Shown piece after piece: positions 10,561-24,464 of a stretch of 64,000 bases of DNA. Under the pieces are notes generated by a model. It saw only the letters and a list, made by a program, of their open reading frames with translations, ran no database searches and was not told where the DNA came from. Within the stretch, counting starts at the first letter, position 1, and each line of letters begins with the position of its first letter. The translations under genes were made by a program, and so were the position numbers. The stretch comes from Auanema rhodensis (Eukaryota > Nematoda > Chromadorea > Rhabditida > Rhabditidae): assembly GCA_964057225.1 (NCBI GenBank), contig CAXKVF010000074.1, positions 895,012-959,011 on the forward strand, in the 5' to 3' direction.

Positions 10561-11263
10561 CATGGTAACCATGACTTTGAAATTTACGTGAACTTTAATT
10601 TATGCTAATTAAATGTACACGTGATGTGCACTTGGTATGTAACTCGCTTCACGTGAAAGATAAAGAGATGCGGTTTTCAAAATTAGATTCCCCATGTCCA
10701 TATTAGTCTAAAAACAACTTTTATTGATATTGGTTCATGGTAACCATGACTTTGAAATTTACGTGAACTTTAATTTATGCTAATTAAATGTACACGTGAT
10801 GTGCACTTGGTATGTAACTCGCTTCACGTGAAAGATAAAGAGATGCGGTTTTCAAAATTAGATTCCCCATGTCCATATTAGTCTTAAAACAAATTTTTAT
10901 TGATATTGGTTCATGGTAACCATGACTTTGAAATTTACGTGAACTTTAATTTATGCTAATTAAATGTACACGTGATGTGCACTTGGTATGTAACTCGCTT
11001 CACGTGAAAGATAAAGAGATGCGGTTTTCAAAATTAGATTCCCCATGTCCATATTAGTCTAAAAACAAATTTTTATTGATATTAGTTCATGGTAACCATG
11101 ACTTTGAAATTTACGTGAACTTTAATTTATGCTAATTAAATGTACACGTGATGTGCACTTGGTATGTAACTCGCTTCACGTGAAAGATAAAGAGATGCGG
11201 TTTTCAAAATTAGATTCCCCATGTCCATATTAGTCTAAAAACAAATTTTTATTGATATTGGTT
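10561..11263 (+). repeat. Four-monomer segment repeated from 6338-7040
   Basis: The series AACAACTT (175 bp), CTTAAAAC, a unit ending ATTAGTTC, then a plain unit matches 6338-7040 at a 4,223 bp offset (24 monomers less one base). It is followed by AACGAATT (11440) and TATTAATATT (11616), which match 8273 and 8449. The stretch therefore joins pieces of two earlier blocks. Confidence 0.8.
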
Positions 11264-12319
11264 CATGGTAACCATGACTTTGAAATTTACGTGAACTTTA
11301 ATTTATGCTAATTAAATGTACACGTGATGTGCACTTGGTATGTAACTCGCTTCACGTGAAAGATAAAGAGATGCGGTTTTCAAAATTAGATTCCCCATGT
11401 CCATATTAGTCTAAAAACAAATTTTTATTGATATTGGTGCATGGTAACCATGACTTTGAAATTTACGTGAACTTTAATTTATGCTAATTAAATGTACACG
11501 TGATGTGCACTTGGTATGTAACTCGCTTCACGTGAAAGATAAAGAGATGCGGTTTTCAAAATTAGATTCCCCATGTCCATATTAGTCTAAAAACGAATTT
11601 TTATTGATATTGGTTCATGGTAACCATGACTTTGAAATTTACGTGAACTTTAATTTATGCTAATTAAATGTACACGTGATGTGCACTTGGTATGTAACTC
11701 GCTTCACGTGAAAGATAAAGAGATGCGGTTTTCAAAATTAGATTCCCCATGTCCATATTAGTCTAAAAACAAATTTTTATTAATATTGGTTCATGGTAAC
11801 CATGACTTTGAAATTTACGTGAACTTTAATTTATGCTAATTAAATGTACACGTGATGTGCACTTGGTATGTAACTCGCTTCACGTGAAAGATAAAGAGAT
11901 GCGGTTTTCAAAATTAGATTCCCCATGTCCATATTAGTCTAAAAACAAATTTTTATTGATATTGGTGCATGGTAACCATGACTTTGAAATTTACGTGAAC
12001 TTTAATTTATGCTAATTAAATGTACACGTGATGTGCACTTGGTATGTAACTCGCTTCACGTGAAAGATAAAGAGATGCGGTTTTCAAAATTAGATTCCCC
12101 ATGTCCATATTAGTCTAAAAACAAATTTTTATTGATATTGGTTCATGGTAACCATGACTTTGAAATTTACGTGAACTTTAATTTATGCTAATTAAATGTA
12201 CACGTGATGTGCACTTGGTATGTAACTCGCTTCACGTGAAAGATAAAGAGATGCGGTTTTCAAAATTAGATTCCCCATGTCCATATTAGTCTAAAAACAA
12301 ATTTTTATTGATATTGGTG

Positions 12320-14959
12320 CATGGTAACCATGACTTTGAAATTTACGTGAACTTTAATTTATGCTAATTAAATGTACACGTGATGTGCACTTGGTATGTA
12401 ACTCGCTTCACGTGAAAGATAAAGAGATGCGGTTTTCAAAATTAGATTCCCCATGTCCATATTAGTCTAAAAATAAATTTTTATTGATATTGGTGCATGG
12501 TAACCATGACTTTGAAATTTACGTGAACTTTAATTTATGCTAATTAAATGTACACGTGATGTGCACTTGGTATGTAACTCGCTTCACGTGAAAGATAAAG
12601 AGATGCGGTTTTCAAAATTAGATTCCCCATGTCCATATTAGTCTAAAAACGAATTTTTATTGATATTGGTTCATGGTAACCATGACTTTGAAATTTACGT
12701 GAACTTTAATTTATGCTAATTAAATGTACACGTGATGTGCACTTGGTATGTAACTCGCTTCACGTGAAAGATAAAGAGATGCGGTTTTCAAAATTAGATT
12801 CCCCATGTCCATATTAGTCTAAAAACAAATTTTTATTGATATTGGTTCATGGTAACCATGACTTTGAAATTTACGTGAACTTCAATTTATGCTAATTAAA
12901 TGTACACGTGATGTGCACTTGGTATGTAACTCGCTTCACGTGAAAGATAAAGAGATGCGGTTTTCAAAATTAGATTCCCCATGTCCATATTAGTCTAAAA
13001 ACAAATTTTTATTGATATTGGTGCATGGTAACCATGACTTTGAAATTTACGTGAACTTTAATTTATGCTAATTAAATGTACACGTGATGTGCACTTGGTA
13101 TGTAACTCGCTTCACGTGAAAGATAAAGAGATGCGGTTTTCAAAATTAGATTCCCCATGTCCATATTAGTCTAAAAACGAATTTTTATTGATATTGGTTC
13201 ATGGTAACCATGACTTTGAAATTTACGTGAACTTTAATTTATGCTAATTAAATGTACACGTGATGTGCACTTGGTATGTAACTCGCTTCACGTGAAAGAT
13301 AAAGAGATGCGGTTTTGAAAATTAGATTCCCCATGTCCATATTAGTCTAAAAACAAATTTTTATTGATATTGGTTCATGGTAACCATGACTTTGAAATTT
13401 ACGTGAACTTTAATTTATGCTAATTAAATGTACACGTGATGTGCACTTGGTATGTAACTCGCTTCACGTGAAAGATAAAGAGATGCGGTTTTCAAAATTA
13501 GATTCCCCATGTCCATATTAGTCTAAAAACAAATTTTTATTGATATTGGTTCATGGTAACCATGACTTTGAAATTTACGTGAACTTTAATTTATGCTAAT
13601 TAAATGTACACGTGATGTGCACTTGGTATGTAACTCGCTTCACGTGAAAGATAAAGAGATGCGGTTTTCAAAATTAGATTCCCCATGTCCATATTAGTCT
13701 AAAAACAAATTTTTATTGATATTGGTGCATGGTAACCATGACTTTGAAATTTACGTGAACTTTAATTTATGCTAATTAAATGTACACGTGATGTGCACTT
13801 GGTATGTAACTCGCTTCACGTGAAAGATAAAGAGATGCGGTTTTCAAAATTAAATTCCCCATGTCCATATTAGTCTAAGAACGAATTTTTATTGATATTA
13901 GTTCATGGTAACCATGACTTTGAAATTTACGTGAACTTTAATTTATGCTAATTAAATGTACACGTGATGTGCACTTGGTATGTAACTCGCTTCACGTGAA
14001 AGATAAAGAGATGCGGTTTTCAAAATTAGATTCCCCATGTCCATATTAGTCTAAAAACAAATTTTTATTGATATTGGTTCATGGTAACCATGACTTTGAA
14101 ATTTACGTGAACTTTAATTTATGCTAATTAAATGTACACGTGATGTGCACTTGGTATGTAACTCGCTTCACGTGAAAGATAAAGAGATGCGGTTTTCAAA
14201 ATTAGATTCCCCATGTCCATATTAGTCTAAAAACAAATTTTTCTTGATATTGGTTCATGGTAACCATGACTTTGAAATTTACGTGAACTTTAATTTATGC
14301 TAATTAAATGTACACGTGATGTGCACTTGGTATGTAACTCGCTTCACGTGAAAGATAAAGAGATGCGGTTTTCAAAATTAGATTCCCCATGTCCATATTA
14401 GTCTAAAAACAAATTTTTATTGCTATTAGTTCATGGTAACCATGACTTTGAAATTTACGTGAACTTTAATTTATGCTAATTAAATGTACACGTGATGTGC
14501 ACTTGGTATGTAACTCGCTTCACGTGAAAGATAAAGAGATGCGGTTTTCAAAATTAGATTCCCCATGTCCATATTAGTCTAAAAACAAATTTTTATTGAT
14601 ATTGGTTCATGGTAACCATGACTTTGCAATTTACGTGAACTTTAATTAATGCTAATTAAATGTACACGTGATGTGCACTTGGTATGTAACTCGCTTCACG
14701 TGAAAGATAAAGAGATGCGGTTTTCAAAATTAGATTCCCCATGTCCATATTAGTCTAAAAACAAATTTTTCTTGATATTGGTTCATGGTAACCATGACTT
14801 TGAAATTTACGTGAACTTTAATTTATGCTAATTAAATGTACACGTGATGTGCACTTGGTATGTAACTCGCTTCACGTGAAAGATAAAGAGATGCGGTTTT
14901 CAAAATTAGATTCCCCATGTCCATATTAGTCTAAAAACAAATTTTTATTGATATTAGTT
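12320..14959 (+). repeat. Partial, rearranged 23-mer HOR with flanking signature block
   Basis: Units 12320-13903 follow positions 3 to 11 of the 23-unit HOR: AATAAATT, AACGAATT, two units, AACGAATT, TTTTGAAAATT, two units, then TTAAATTCC plus CTAAGAACG at 13728. The series then jumps. The 13728 unit ends in an A-type junction, and 14080 carries TTCTTGAT (position 23). Units 14256-14783 form a signature block that returns at 28513. Private changes include TTCAATT in 12848 and TTGCTATT in 14256. From 12320 to 13903 the block matches 15312-16895 at a 2,992 bp offset (17 monomers). Confidence 0.8.
14256..14783 (+). repeat. Three-monomer signature block, left of 23-mer domain
   Basis: The unit at 14256 ends with an A-type junction, 14432 is plain, and 14608 carries TTTGCAATTT, AATTAATGC and TTCTTGAT. 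The AATTAATGC change makes TTAATTAATGCTAATTAA, an inverted repeat with a new TTAATTAA. The same three-unit block returns at 28513-29040, 14,257 bp downstream, on the other side of the 23-mer domain. Confidence 0.85.
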
Positions 14960-17900
14960 CATGGTAACCATGACTTTGAAATTTACGTGAACTTTAATTT
15001 ATGCTAATTAAATGTACACGTGATGTGCACTTGGTATGTAACTCGCTTCACGTGAAAGATAAAGAGATGCGGTTTTCAAAATTAGATTCCCCATGTCCAT
15101 ATTAGTCTAAAAACGAATTTTTATTGATATTGGTTCATGGTAACCATGACTTTGAAATTTACGTGAACTTTAATTTATGCTAATTAAATGTACACGTGAT
15201 GTGCACTTGGTATGTAACTCGCTTCACGTGAAAGATAAAGAGATGCGGTTTTCAAAATTAGATTCCCCATGTCCATATTAGTCTAAAAACAAATTTTTAT
15301 TGATATTGGTGCATGGTAACCATGACTTTGAAATTTACGTGAACTTTAATTTATGCTAATTAAATGTACACGTGATGTGCACTTGGTATGTAACTCGCTT
15401 CACGTGAAAGATAAAGAGATGCGGTTTTCAAAATTAGATTCCCCATGTCCATATTAGTCTAAAAATAAATTTTTATTGATATTGGTGCATGGTAACCATG
15501 ACTTTGAAATTTACGTGAACTTTAATTTATGCTAATTAAATGTACACGTGATGTGCACTTGGTATGTAACTCGCTTCACGTGAAAGATAAAGAGATGCGG
15601 TTTTCAAAATTAGATTCCCCATGTCCATATTAGTCTAAAAACGAATTTTTATTGATATTGGTTCATGGTAACCATGACTTTGAAATTTACGTGAACTTTA
15701 ATTTATGCTAATTAAATGTACACGTGATGTGCACTTGGTATGTAACTCGCTTCACGTGAAAGATAAAGAGATGCGGTTTTCAAAATTAGATTCCCCATGT
15801 CCATATTAGTCTAAAAACAAATTTTTATTGATATTGGTTCATGGTAACCATGACTTTGAAATTTACGTGAACTTTAATTTATGCTAATTAAATGTACACG
15901 TGATGTGCACTTGGTATGTAACTCGCTTCACGTGAAAGATAAAGAGATGCGGTTTTCAAAATTAGATTCCCCATGTCCATATTAGTCTAAAAACAAATTT
16001 TTATTGATATTGGTGCATGGTAACCATGACTTTGAAATTTACGTGAACTTTAATTTATGCTAATTAAATGTACACGTGATGTGCACTTGGTATGTAACTC
16101 GCTTCACGTGAAAGATAAAGAGATGCGGTTTTCAAAATTAGATTCCCCATGTCCATATTAGTCTAAAAACGAATTTTTATTGATATTGGTTCATGGTAAC
16201 CATGACTTTGAAATTTACGTGAACTTTAATTTATGCTAATTAAATGTACACGTGATGTGCACTTGGTATGTAACTCGCTTCACGTGAAAGATAAAGAGAT
16301 GCGGTTTTGAAAATTAGATTCCCCATGTCCATATTAGTCTAAAAACAAATTTTTATTGATATTGGTTCATGGTAACCATGACTTTGAAATTTACGTGAAC
16401 TTTAATTTATGCTAATTAAATGTACACGTGATGTGCACTTGGTATGTAACTCGCTTCACGTGAAAGATAAAGAGATGCGGTTTTCAAAATTAGATTCCCC
16501 ATGTCCATATTAGTCTAAAAACAAATTTTTATTGATATTGGTTCATGGTAACCATGACTTTGAAATTTACGTGAACTTTAATTTATGCTAATTAAATGTA
16601 CACGTGATGTGCACTTGGTATGTAACTCGCTTCACGTGAAAGATAAAGAGATGCGGTTTTCAAAATTAGATTCCCCATGTCCATATTAGTCTAAAAACAA
16701 ATTTTTATTGATATTGGTGCATGGTAACCATGACTTTGAAATTTACGTGAACTTTAATTTATGCTAATTAAATGTACACGTGATGTGCACTTGGTATGTA
16801 ACTCGCTTCACGTGAAAGATAAAGAGATGCGGTTTTCAAAATTAAATTCCCCATGTCCATATTAGTCTAAGAACGAATTTTTATTGATATTGGTTCATGG
16901 TAACCATGACTTTGAAATTTACGTGAACTTTAATTTATGCTAATTAAATGTACACGTGATGTGCACTTGGTATGTAACTCGCTTCACGTGAAAGATAAAG
17001 AGATGCGGTTTTCAAAATTAGATTCCCCATGTCCATATTAGTCTAAAAACAAATTTTTATTGATATTGGTTCATGGTAACCATGACTTTGAAATTTACGT
17101 GAACTTTAATTTATGCTAATTAAATGTACACGTGATGTGCACTTGGTATGTAACTCGCTTCACGTGAAAGATAAAGAGATGCGGTTTTCAAAATTAGATT
17201 CCCCATGTCCATATTAGTCTAAAAACAAATTTTTATTGATATTGGTTCATGGTAACCATGACTTTGAAATTTACGTGAACTTTAATTTATGCTAATTAAA
17301 TGTACACGTGATGTGCACTTGGTATGTAACTCGCTTCACGTGAAAGATAAAGAGATGCGGTTTTCAAAATTAGATTCCCCATGTCCATATTAGTCTAAAA
17401 ACAAATTTTTATTGATATTGGTGCATGGTAACCATGACTTTGAAATTTACGTGAACTTTAATTTATGCTAATTAAATGTACACGTGATGTGCACTTGGTA
17501 TGTAACTCGCTTCACGTGAAAGATAAAGAGATGCGGTTTTCAAAATTAAATTCCCCATGTCCATATTAGTCTAAAAACAAATTTTTATTGATATTGGTTC
17601 ATGGTAACCATGACTTTGAAATTTACGTGAACTTTAATTTATGCTAATTAAATGTACACGTGATGTGCACTTGGTATGTAACTCGCTTCACGTGAAAGAT
17701 AAAGAGATGCGGTTTTCAAAATTAGATTCCCCATGTCCATATTAGTCTTAAAACAAATTTTTATTGATATTGGTTCATGGTAACCATGACTTTGAAATTT
17801 ACGTGAACTTTAATTTATGCTAATTAAATGTACACGTGATGTGCACTTGTTATGTAACTCGCTTCACGTGAAAGATAAAGAGATGCGGTTTTCAAAATTA

Positions 17901-19007
17901 GATTCCCCATGTCCATATTAGTCTAAAAACAAATTTTTATTGATATTAGTTCATGGTAACCATGACTTTGAAATTTACGTGAACTTTAATTTATGCTAAT
18001 TAAATGTACACGTGATGTGCACTTGGTATGTAACTCGCTTCACGTGAAAGATAAAGAGATGCGGTTTTCAAAATTAGATTCCCCATGTCCATATTAGTCT
18101 AAAAACAAATTTTTATTGATATTGGTGCATGGTAACCATGACTTTGAAATTTACGTGAACTTTAATTTATGCTAATTAAATGTACACGTGATGTGCACTT
18201 GGTATGTAACTCGCTTCACGTGAAAGATAAAGAGATGCGGTTTTCAAAATTAGATTCCCCATGTCCATATTAGTCTAAAAACAAATTTTTATTGATATTG
18301 GTGCATGGTAACCATGACTTTGAAATTTACGTGAACTTTAATTTATGCTAATTAAATGTACACGTGATGTGCACTTGGTATGTAACTCGCTTCACGTGAA
18401 AGATAAAGAGATGCGGTTTTCAAAATTAGATTCCCCATGTCCATATTAGTCTAAAAACAAATTTTTATTGATATTGGTTCATGGTAACCATGACTTTGAA
18501 ATTTACGTGAACTTTAATTTATGCTAATTAAATGTATACGTGATGTGCACTTGGTATGTAACTCGCTTCACGTGAAAGATAAAGAGATGCGGTTTTCAAA
18601 ATTAGATTCCCCATGTCCATATTAGTCTAAAAACAAATTTTTATTGATATTGGTTCATGGTAACCATGACTTTGAAATTTACGTGAACTTTAATTTATGC
18701 TAATTAAATGTATACGTGATGTGCACTTGGTATGTAACTCGCTTCACGTGAAAGATAAAGAGATGCAGTTTTCAAAATTAGATTCCCCATGTCCATATTA
18801 GTCTAAAAACAAATTTTTATTGATATTGGTTCATGGTAACCATGACTTTGAAATTTACGTGAACTTTAATTTATGCTAATTAAATGTACACGTGATGTGC
18901 ACTTGGTATGTAACTCGCTTCACGTGAAAGATAAAGAGATGCGGTTTTCAAAATTAGATTCCCCATGTCCATATTAGTCTAAAAACAAATTTTTCTTGAT
19001 ATTGGTT
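14960..19007 (+). repeat. 23-monomer HOR (4,048 bp), copy I
   Basis: This is a full copy of 23 units. Markers by position: 1 AACGAATT, 3 AATAAATT, 4 AACGAATT, 7 AACGAATT, 8 TTTTGAAAATT, 11 TTAAATTCC plus CTAAGAACG, 15 TTAAATTCC, 16 CTTAAAAC, 17 ends in an A-type junction, 21 GTATACGTG, 22 GTATACGTG plus GATGCAG, 23 TTCTTGAT. Private here: CTTGTTATG at 17776. Position 18 (17952) lacks the GATGAAG found in the later copies, and position 7 lacks the later GGTTCTC. Confidence 0.9.
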
Positions 19008-20767
19008 CATGGTAACCATGACTTTGAAATTTACGTGAACTTTAATTTATGCTAATTAAATGTACACGTGATGTGCACTTGGTATGTAACTCGCTTCACG
19101 TGAAAGATAAAGAGATGCGGTTTTCAAAATTAGATTCCCCATGTCCATATTAGTCTAAAAACAAATTTTTATTGATATTGGTGCATGGTAACCATGACTT
19201 TGAAATTTACGTGAACTTTAATTTATGCTAATTAAATGTACACGTGATGTGCACTTGGTATGTAACTCGCTTCACGTGAAAGATAAAGAGATGCGGTTTT
19301 CAAAATTAAATTCCCCATGTCCATATTAGTCTAAAAACAAATTTTTATTGATATTGGTTCATGGTAACCATGACTTTGAAATTTACGTGAACTTTAATTT
19401 ATGCTAATTAAATGTACACGTGATGTGCACTTGGTATGTAACTCGCTTCACGTGAAAGATAAAGAGATGCGGTTTTCAAAATTAGATTCCCCATGTCCAT
19501 ATTAGTCTTAAAACAAATTTTTATTGATATTGGTTCATGGTAACCATGACTTTGAAATTTACGTGAACTTTAATTTATGCTAATTAAATGTACACGTGAT
19601 GTGCACTTGGTATGTAACTCGCTTCACGTGAAAGATAAAGAGATGCGGTTTTCAAAATTAGATTCCCCATGTCCATATTAGTCTAAAAACAAATTTTTAT
19701 TGATATTAGTTCATGGTAACCATGACTTTGAAATTTACGTGAACTTTAATTTATGCTAATTAAATGTACACGTGATGTGCACTTGGTATGTAACTCGCTT
19801 CACGTGAAAGATGAAGAGATGCGGTTTTCAAAATTAGATTCCCCATGTCCATATTAGTCTAAAAACAAATTTTTATTGATATTGGTGCATGGTAACCATG
19901 ACTTTGAAATTTACGTGAACTTTAATTTATGCTAATTAAATGTACACGTGACGTGCACTTGGTATGTAACTCGCTTCACGTGAAAGATAAAGAGATGCGG
20001 TTTTCAAAATTAGATTCCCCATGTCCATATTAGTCTAAAAACAAATTTTTATTGATATTGGTGCATGGTAACCATGACTTTGAAATTTACGTGAACTTTA
20101 ATTTATGCTAATTAAATGTACACGTGATGTGCACTTGGTATGTAACTCGCTTCACGTGAAAGATAAAGAGATGCGGTTTTCAAAATTAGATTCCCCATGT
20201 CCATATTAGTCTAAAAACAAATTTTTATTGATATTGGTTCATGGTAACCATGACTTTGAAATTTACGTGAACTTTAATTTATGCTAATTAAATGTATACG
20301 TGATGTGCACTTGGTATGTAACTCGCTTCACGTGAAAGATAAAGAGATGCGGTTTTCAAAATTAGATTCCCCATGTCCATATTAGTCTAAAAACAAATTT
20401 TTATTGATATTGGTTCATGGTAACCATGACTTTGAAATTTACGTGAACTTTAATTTATGCTAATTAAATGTATACGTGATGTGCACTTGGTATGTAACTC
20501 GCTTCACGTGAAAGATAAAGAGATGCAGTTTTCAAAATTAGATTCCCCATGTCCATATTAGTCTAAAAACAAATTTTTATTGATATTGGTTCATGGTAAC
20601 CATGACTTTGAAATTTACGTGAACTTTAATTTATGCTAATTAAATGTACACGTGATGTGCACTTGGTATGTAACTCGCTTCACGTGAAAGATAAAGAGAT
20701 GCGGTTTTCAAAATTAGATTCCCCATGTCCATATTAGTCTAAAAACAAATTTTTCTTGATATTGGTT
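19008..20767 (+). repeat. Extra 10-monomer segment (HOR positions 14-23)
   Basis: After copy I the array returns to position 14 and replays positions 14-23: TTAAATTCC at 19184, CTTAAAAC at 19360, GTATACGTG at 20240 and 20416, TTCTTGAT at 20592. It matches 17248-19007 at a 1,760 bp offset, except for GATGAAG (19712), GTGACGTGC (19888) and the private CTTGTTATG of the first copy. This is a 10-unit duplication within the 23-unit period. Confidence 0.88.
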
Positions 20768-23700
20768 CATGGTAACCATGACTTTGAAATTTACGTGAAC
20801 TTTAATTTATGCTAATTAAATGTACACGTGATGTGCACTTGGTATGTAACTCGCTTCACGTGAAAGATAAAGAGATGCGGTTTTCAAAATTAGATTCCCC
20901 ATGTCCATATTAGTCTAAAAACGAATTTTTATTGATATTGGTTCATGGTAACCATGACTTTGAAATTTACGTGAACTTTAATTTATGCTAATTAAATGTA
21001 CACGTGATGTGCACTTGGTATGTAACTCGCTTCACGTGAAAGATAAAGAGATGCGGTTTTCAAAATTAGATTCCCCATGTCCATATTAGTCTAAAAACAA
21101 ATTTTTATTGATATTGGTGCATGGTAACCATGACTTTGAAATTTACGTGAACTTTAATTTATGCTAATTAAATGTACACGTGATGTGCACTTGGTATGTA
21201 ACTCGCTTCACGTGAAAGATAAAGAGATGCGGTTTTCAAAATTAGATTCCCCATGTCCATATTAGTCTAAAAATAAATTTTTATTGATATTGGTGCATGG
21301 TAACCATGACTTTGAAATTTACGTGAACTTTAATTTATGCTAATTAAATGTACACGTGATGTGCACTTGGTATGTAACTCGCTTCACGTGAAAGATAAAG
21401 AGATGCGGTTTTCAAAATTAGATTCCCCATGTCCATATTAGTCTAAAAACGAATTTTTATTGATATTGGTTCATGGTAACCATGACTTTGAAATTTACGT
21501 GAACTTTAATTTATGCTAATTAAATGTACACGTGATGTGCACTTGGTATGTAACTCGCTTCACGTGAAAGATAAAGAGATGCGGTTTTCAAAATTAGATT
21601 CCCCATGTCCATATTAGTCTAAAAACAAATTTTTATTGATATTGGTTCATGGTAACCATGACTTTGAAATTTACGTGAACTTTAATTTATGCTAATTAAA
21701 TGTACACGTGATGTGCACTTGGTATGTAACTCGCTTCACGTGAAAGATAAAGAGATGCGGTTTTCAAAATTAGATTCCCCATGTCCATATTAGTCTAAAA
21801 ACAAATTTTTATTGATATTGGTGCATGGTAACCATGACTTTGAAATTTACGTGAACTTTAATTTATGCTAATTAAATGTACACGTGATGTGCACTTGGTA
21901 TGTAACTCGCTTCACGTGAAAGATAAAGAGATGCGGTTCTCAAAATTAGATTCCCCATGTCCATATTAGTCTAAAAACGAATTTTTATTGATATTGGTTC
22001 ATGGTAACCATGACTTTGAAATTTACGTGAACTTTAATTTATGCTAATTAAATGTACACGTGATGTGCACTTGGTATGTAACTCGCTTCACGTGAAAGAT
22101 AAAGAGATGCGGTTTTGAAAATTAGATTCCCCATGTCCATATTAGTCTAAAAACAAATTTTTATTGATATTGGTTCATGGTAACCATGACTTTGAAATTT
22201 ACGTGAACTTTAATTTATGCTAATTAAATGTACACGTGATGTGCACTTGGTATGTAACTCGCTTCACGTGAAAGATAAAGAGATGCGGTTTTCAAAATTA
22301 GATTCCCCATGTCCATATTAGTCTAAAAACAAATTTTTATTGATATTGGTTCATGGTAACCATGACTTTGAAATTTACGTGAACTTTAATTTATGCTAAT
22401 TAAATGTACACGTGATGTGCACTTGGTATGTAACTCGCTTCACGTGAAAGATAAAGAGATGCGGTTTTCAAAATTAGATTCCCCATGTCCATATTAGTCT
22501 AAAAACAAATTTTTATTGATATTGGTGCATGGTAACCATGACTTTGAAATTTACGTGAACTTTAATTTATGCTAATTAAATGTACACGTGATGTGCACTT
22601 GGTATGTAACTCGCTTCACGTGAAAGATAAAGAGATGCGGTTTTCAAAATTAAATTCCCCATGTCCATATTAGTCTAAGAACGAATTTTTATTGATATTG
22701 GTTCATGGTAACCATGACTTTGAAATTTACGTGAACTTTAATTTATGCTAATTAAATGTACACGTGATGTGCACTTGGTATGTAACTCGCTTCACGTGAA
22801 AGATAAAGAGATGCGGTTTTCAAAATTAGATTCCCCATGTCCATATTAGTCTAAAAACAAATTTTTATTGATATTGGTTCATGGTAACCATGACTTTGAA
22901 ATTTACGTGAACTTTAATTTATGCTAATTAAATGTACACGTGATGTGCACTTGGTATGTAACTCGCTTCACGTGAAAGATAAAGAGATGCGGTTTTCAAA
23001 ATTAGATTCCCCATGTCCATATTAGTCTAAAAACAAATTTTTATTGATATTGGTTCATGGTAACCATGACTTTGAAATTTACGTGAACTTTAATTTATGC
23101 TAATTAAATGTACACGTGATGTGCACTTGGTATGTAACTCGCTTCACGTGAAAGATAAAGAGATGCGGTTTTCAAAATTAGATTCCCCATGTCCATATTA
23201 GTCTAAAAACAAATTTTTATTGATATTGGTGCATGGTAACCATGACTTTGAAATTTACGTGAACTTTAATTTATGCTAATTAAATGTACACGTGATGTGC
23301 ACTTGGTATGTAACTCGCTTCACGTGAAAGATAAAGAGATGCGGTTTTCAAAATTAAATTCCCCATGTCCATATTAGTCTAAAAACAAATTTTTATTGAT
23401 ATTGGTTCATGGTAACCATGACTTTGAAATTTACGTGAACTTTAATTTATGCTAATTAAATGTACACGTGATGTGCACTTGGTATGTAACTCGCTTCACG
23501 TGAAAGATAAAGAGATGCGGTTTTCAAAATTAGATTCCCCATGTCCATATTAGTCTTAAAACAAAATTTTTATTGATATTGGTTCATGGTAACCATGACT
23601 TTGAAATTTACGTGAACTTTAATTTATGCTAATTAAATGTACACGTGATGTGCACTTGGTATGTAACTCGCTTCACGTGAAAGATAAAGAGATGCGGTTT

Positions 23701-24464
23701 TCAAAATTAGATTCCCCATGTCCATATTAGTCTAAAAACAAATTTTTATTGATATTAGTTCATGGTAACCATGACTTTGAAATTTACGTGAACTTTAATT
23801 TATGCTAATTAAATGTACACGTGATGTGCACTTGGTATGTAACTCGCTTCACGTGAAAGATGAAGAGATGCGGTTTTCAAAATTAGATTCCCCATGTCCA
23901 TATTAGTCTAAAAACAAATTTTTATTGATATTGGTGCATGGTAACCATGACTTTGAAATTTACGTGAACTTTAATTTATGCTAATTAAATGTATACGTGA
24001 TGTGCACTTGGTATGTAACTCGCTTCACGTGAAAGATAAAGAGATGCGGTTTTCAAAATTAGATTCCCCATGTCCATATTAGTCTAAAAACAAATTTTTA
24101 TTGATATTGGTTCATGGTAACCATGACTTTGAAATTTACGTGAACTTTAATTTATGCTAATTAAATGTATACGTGATGTGCACTTGGTATGTAACTCGCT
24201 TCACGTGAAAGATAAAGAGATGCAGTTTTCAAAATTAGATTCCCCATGTCCATATTAGTCTAAAAACAAATTTTTATTGATATTGGTTCATGGTAACCAT
24301 GACTTTGAAATTTACGTGAACTTTAATTTATGCTAATTAAATGTACACGTGATGTGCACTTGGTATGTAACTCGCTTCACGTGAAAGATAAAGAGATGCG
24401 GTTTTCAAAATTAGATTCCCCATGTCCATATTAGTCTAAAAACAAATTTTTCTTGATATTGGTT
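20768..24464 (+). repeat. 23-mer HOR, copy II, two monomers short
   Basis: Positions 1-18 run from AACGAATT (20768) to GATGAAG (23761). Position 7 (21824) has GGTTCTC, shared only with copy III. Then 23937 goes straight to the position-21 marker GTATACGTG, so 21 units are present. Unit 23408 is 177 bp, with one extra A before the T5 tract. The copy is offset 3,697 bp from copy III up to the deletion point. Confidence 0.9.
23937..24112 (+). repeat. Chimeric monomer at deletion junction
   Basis: This unit begins after a G-type junction, as HOR position 19 does, but carries GTATACGTG, the marker of position 21, which normally follows a T-type junction. The left edge and the interior therefore come from different ancestral units two places apart. 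This is what an in-register unequal exchange removing 352 bp would leave. The breakpoint lies between the unit start and about monomer position 57. Confidence 0.75.
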
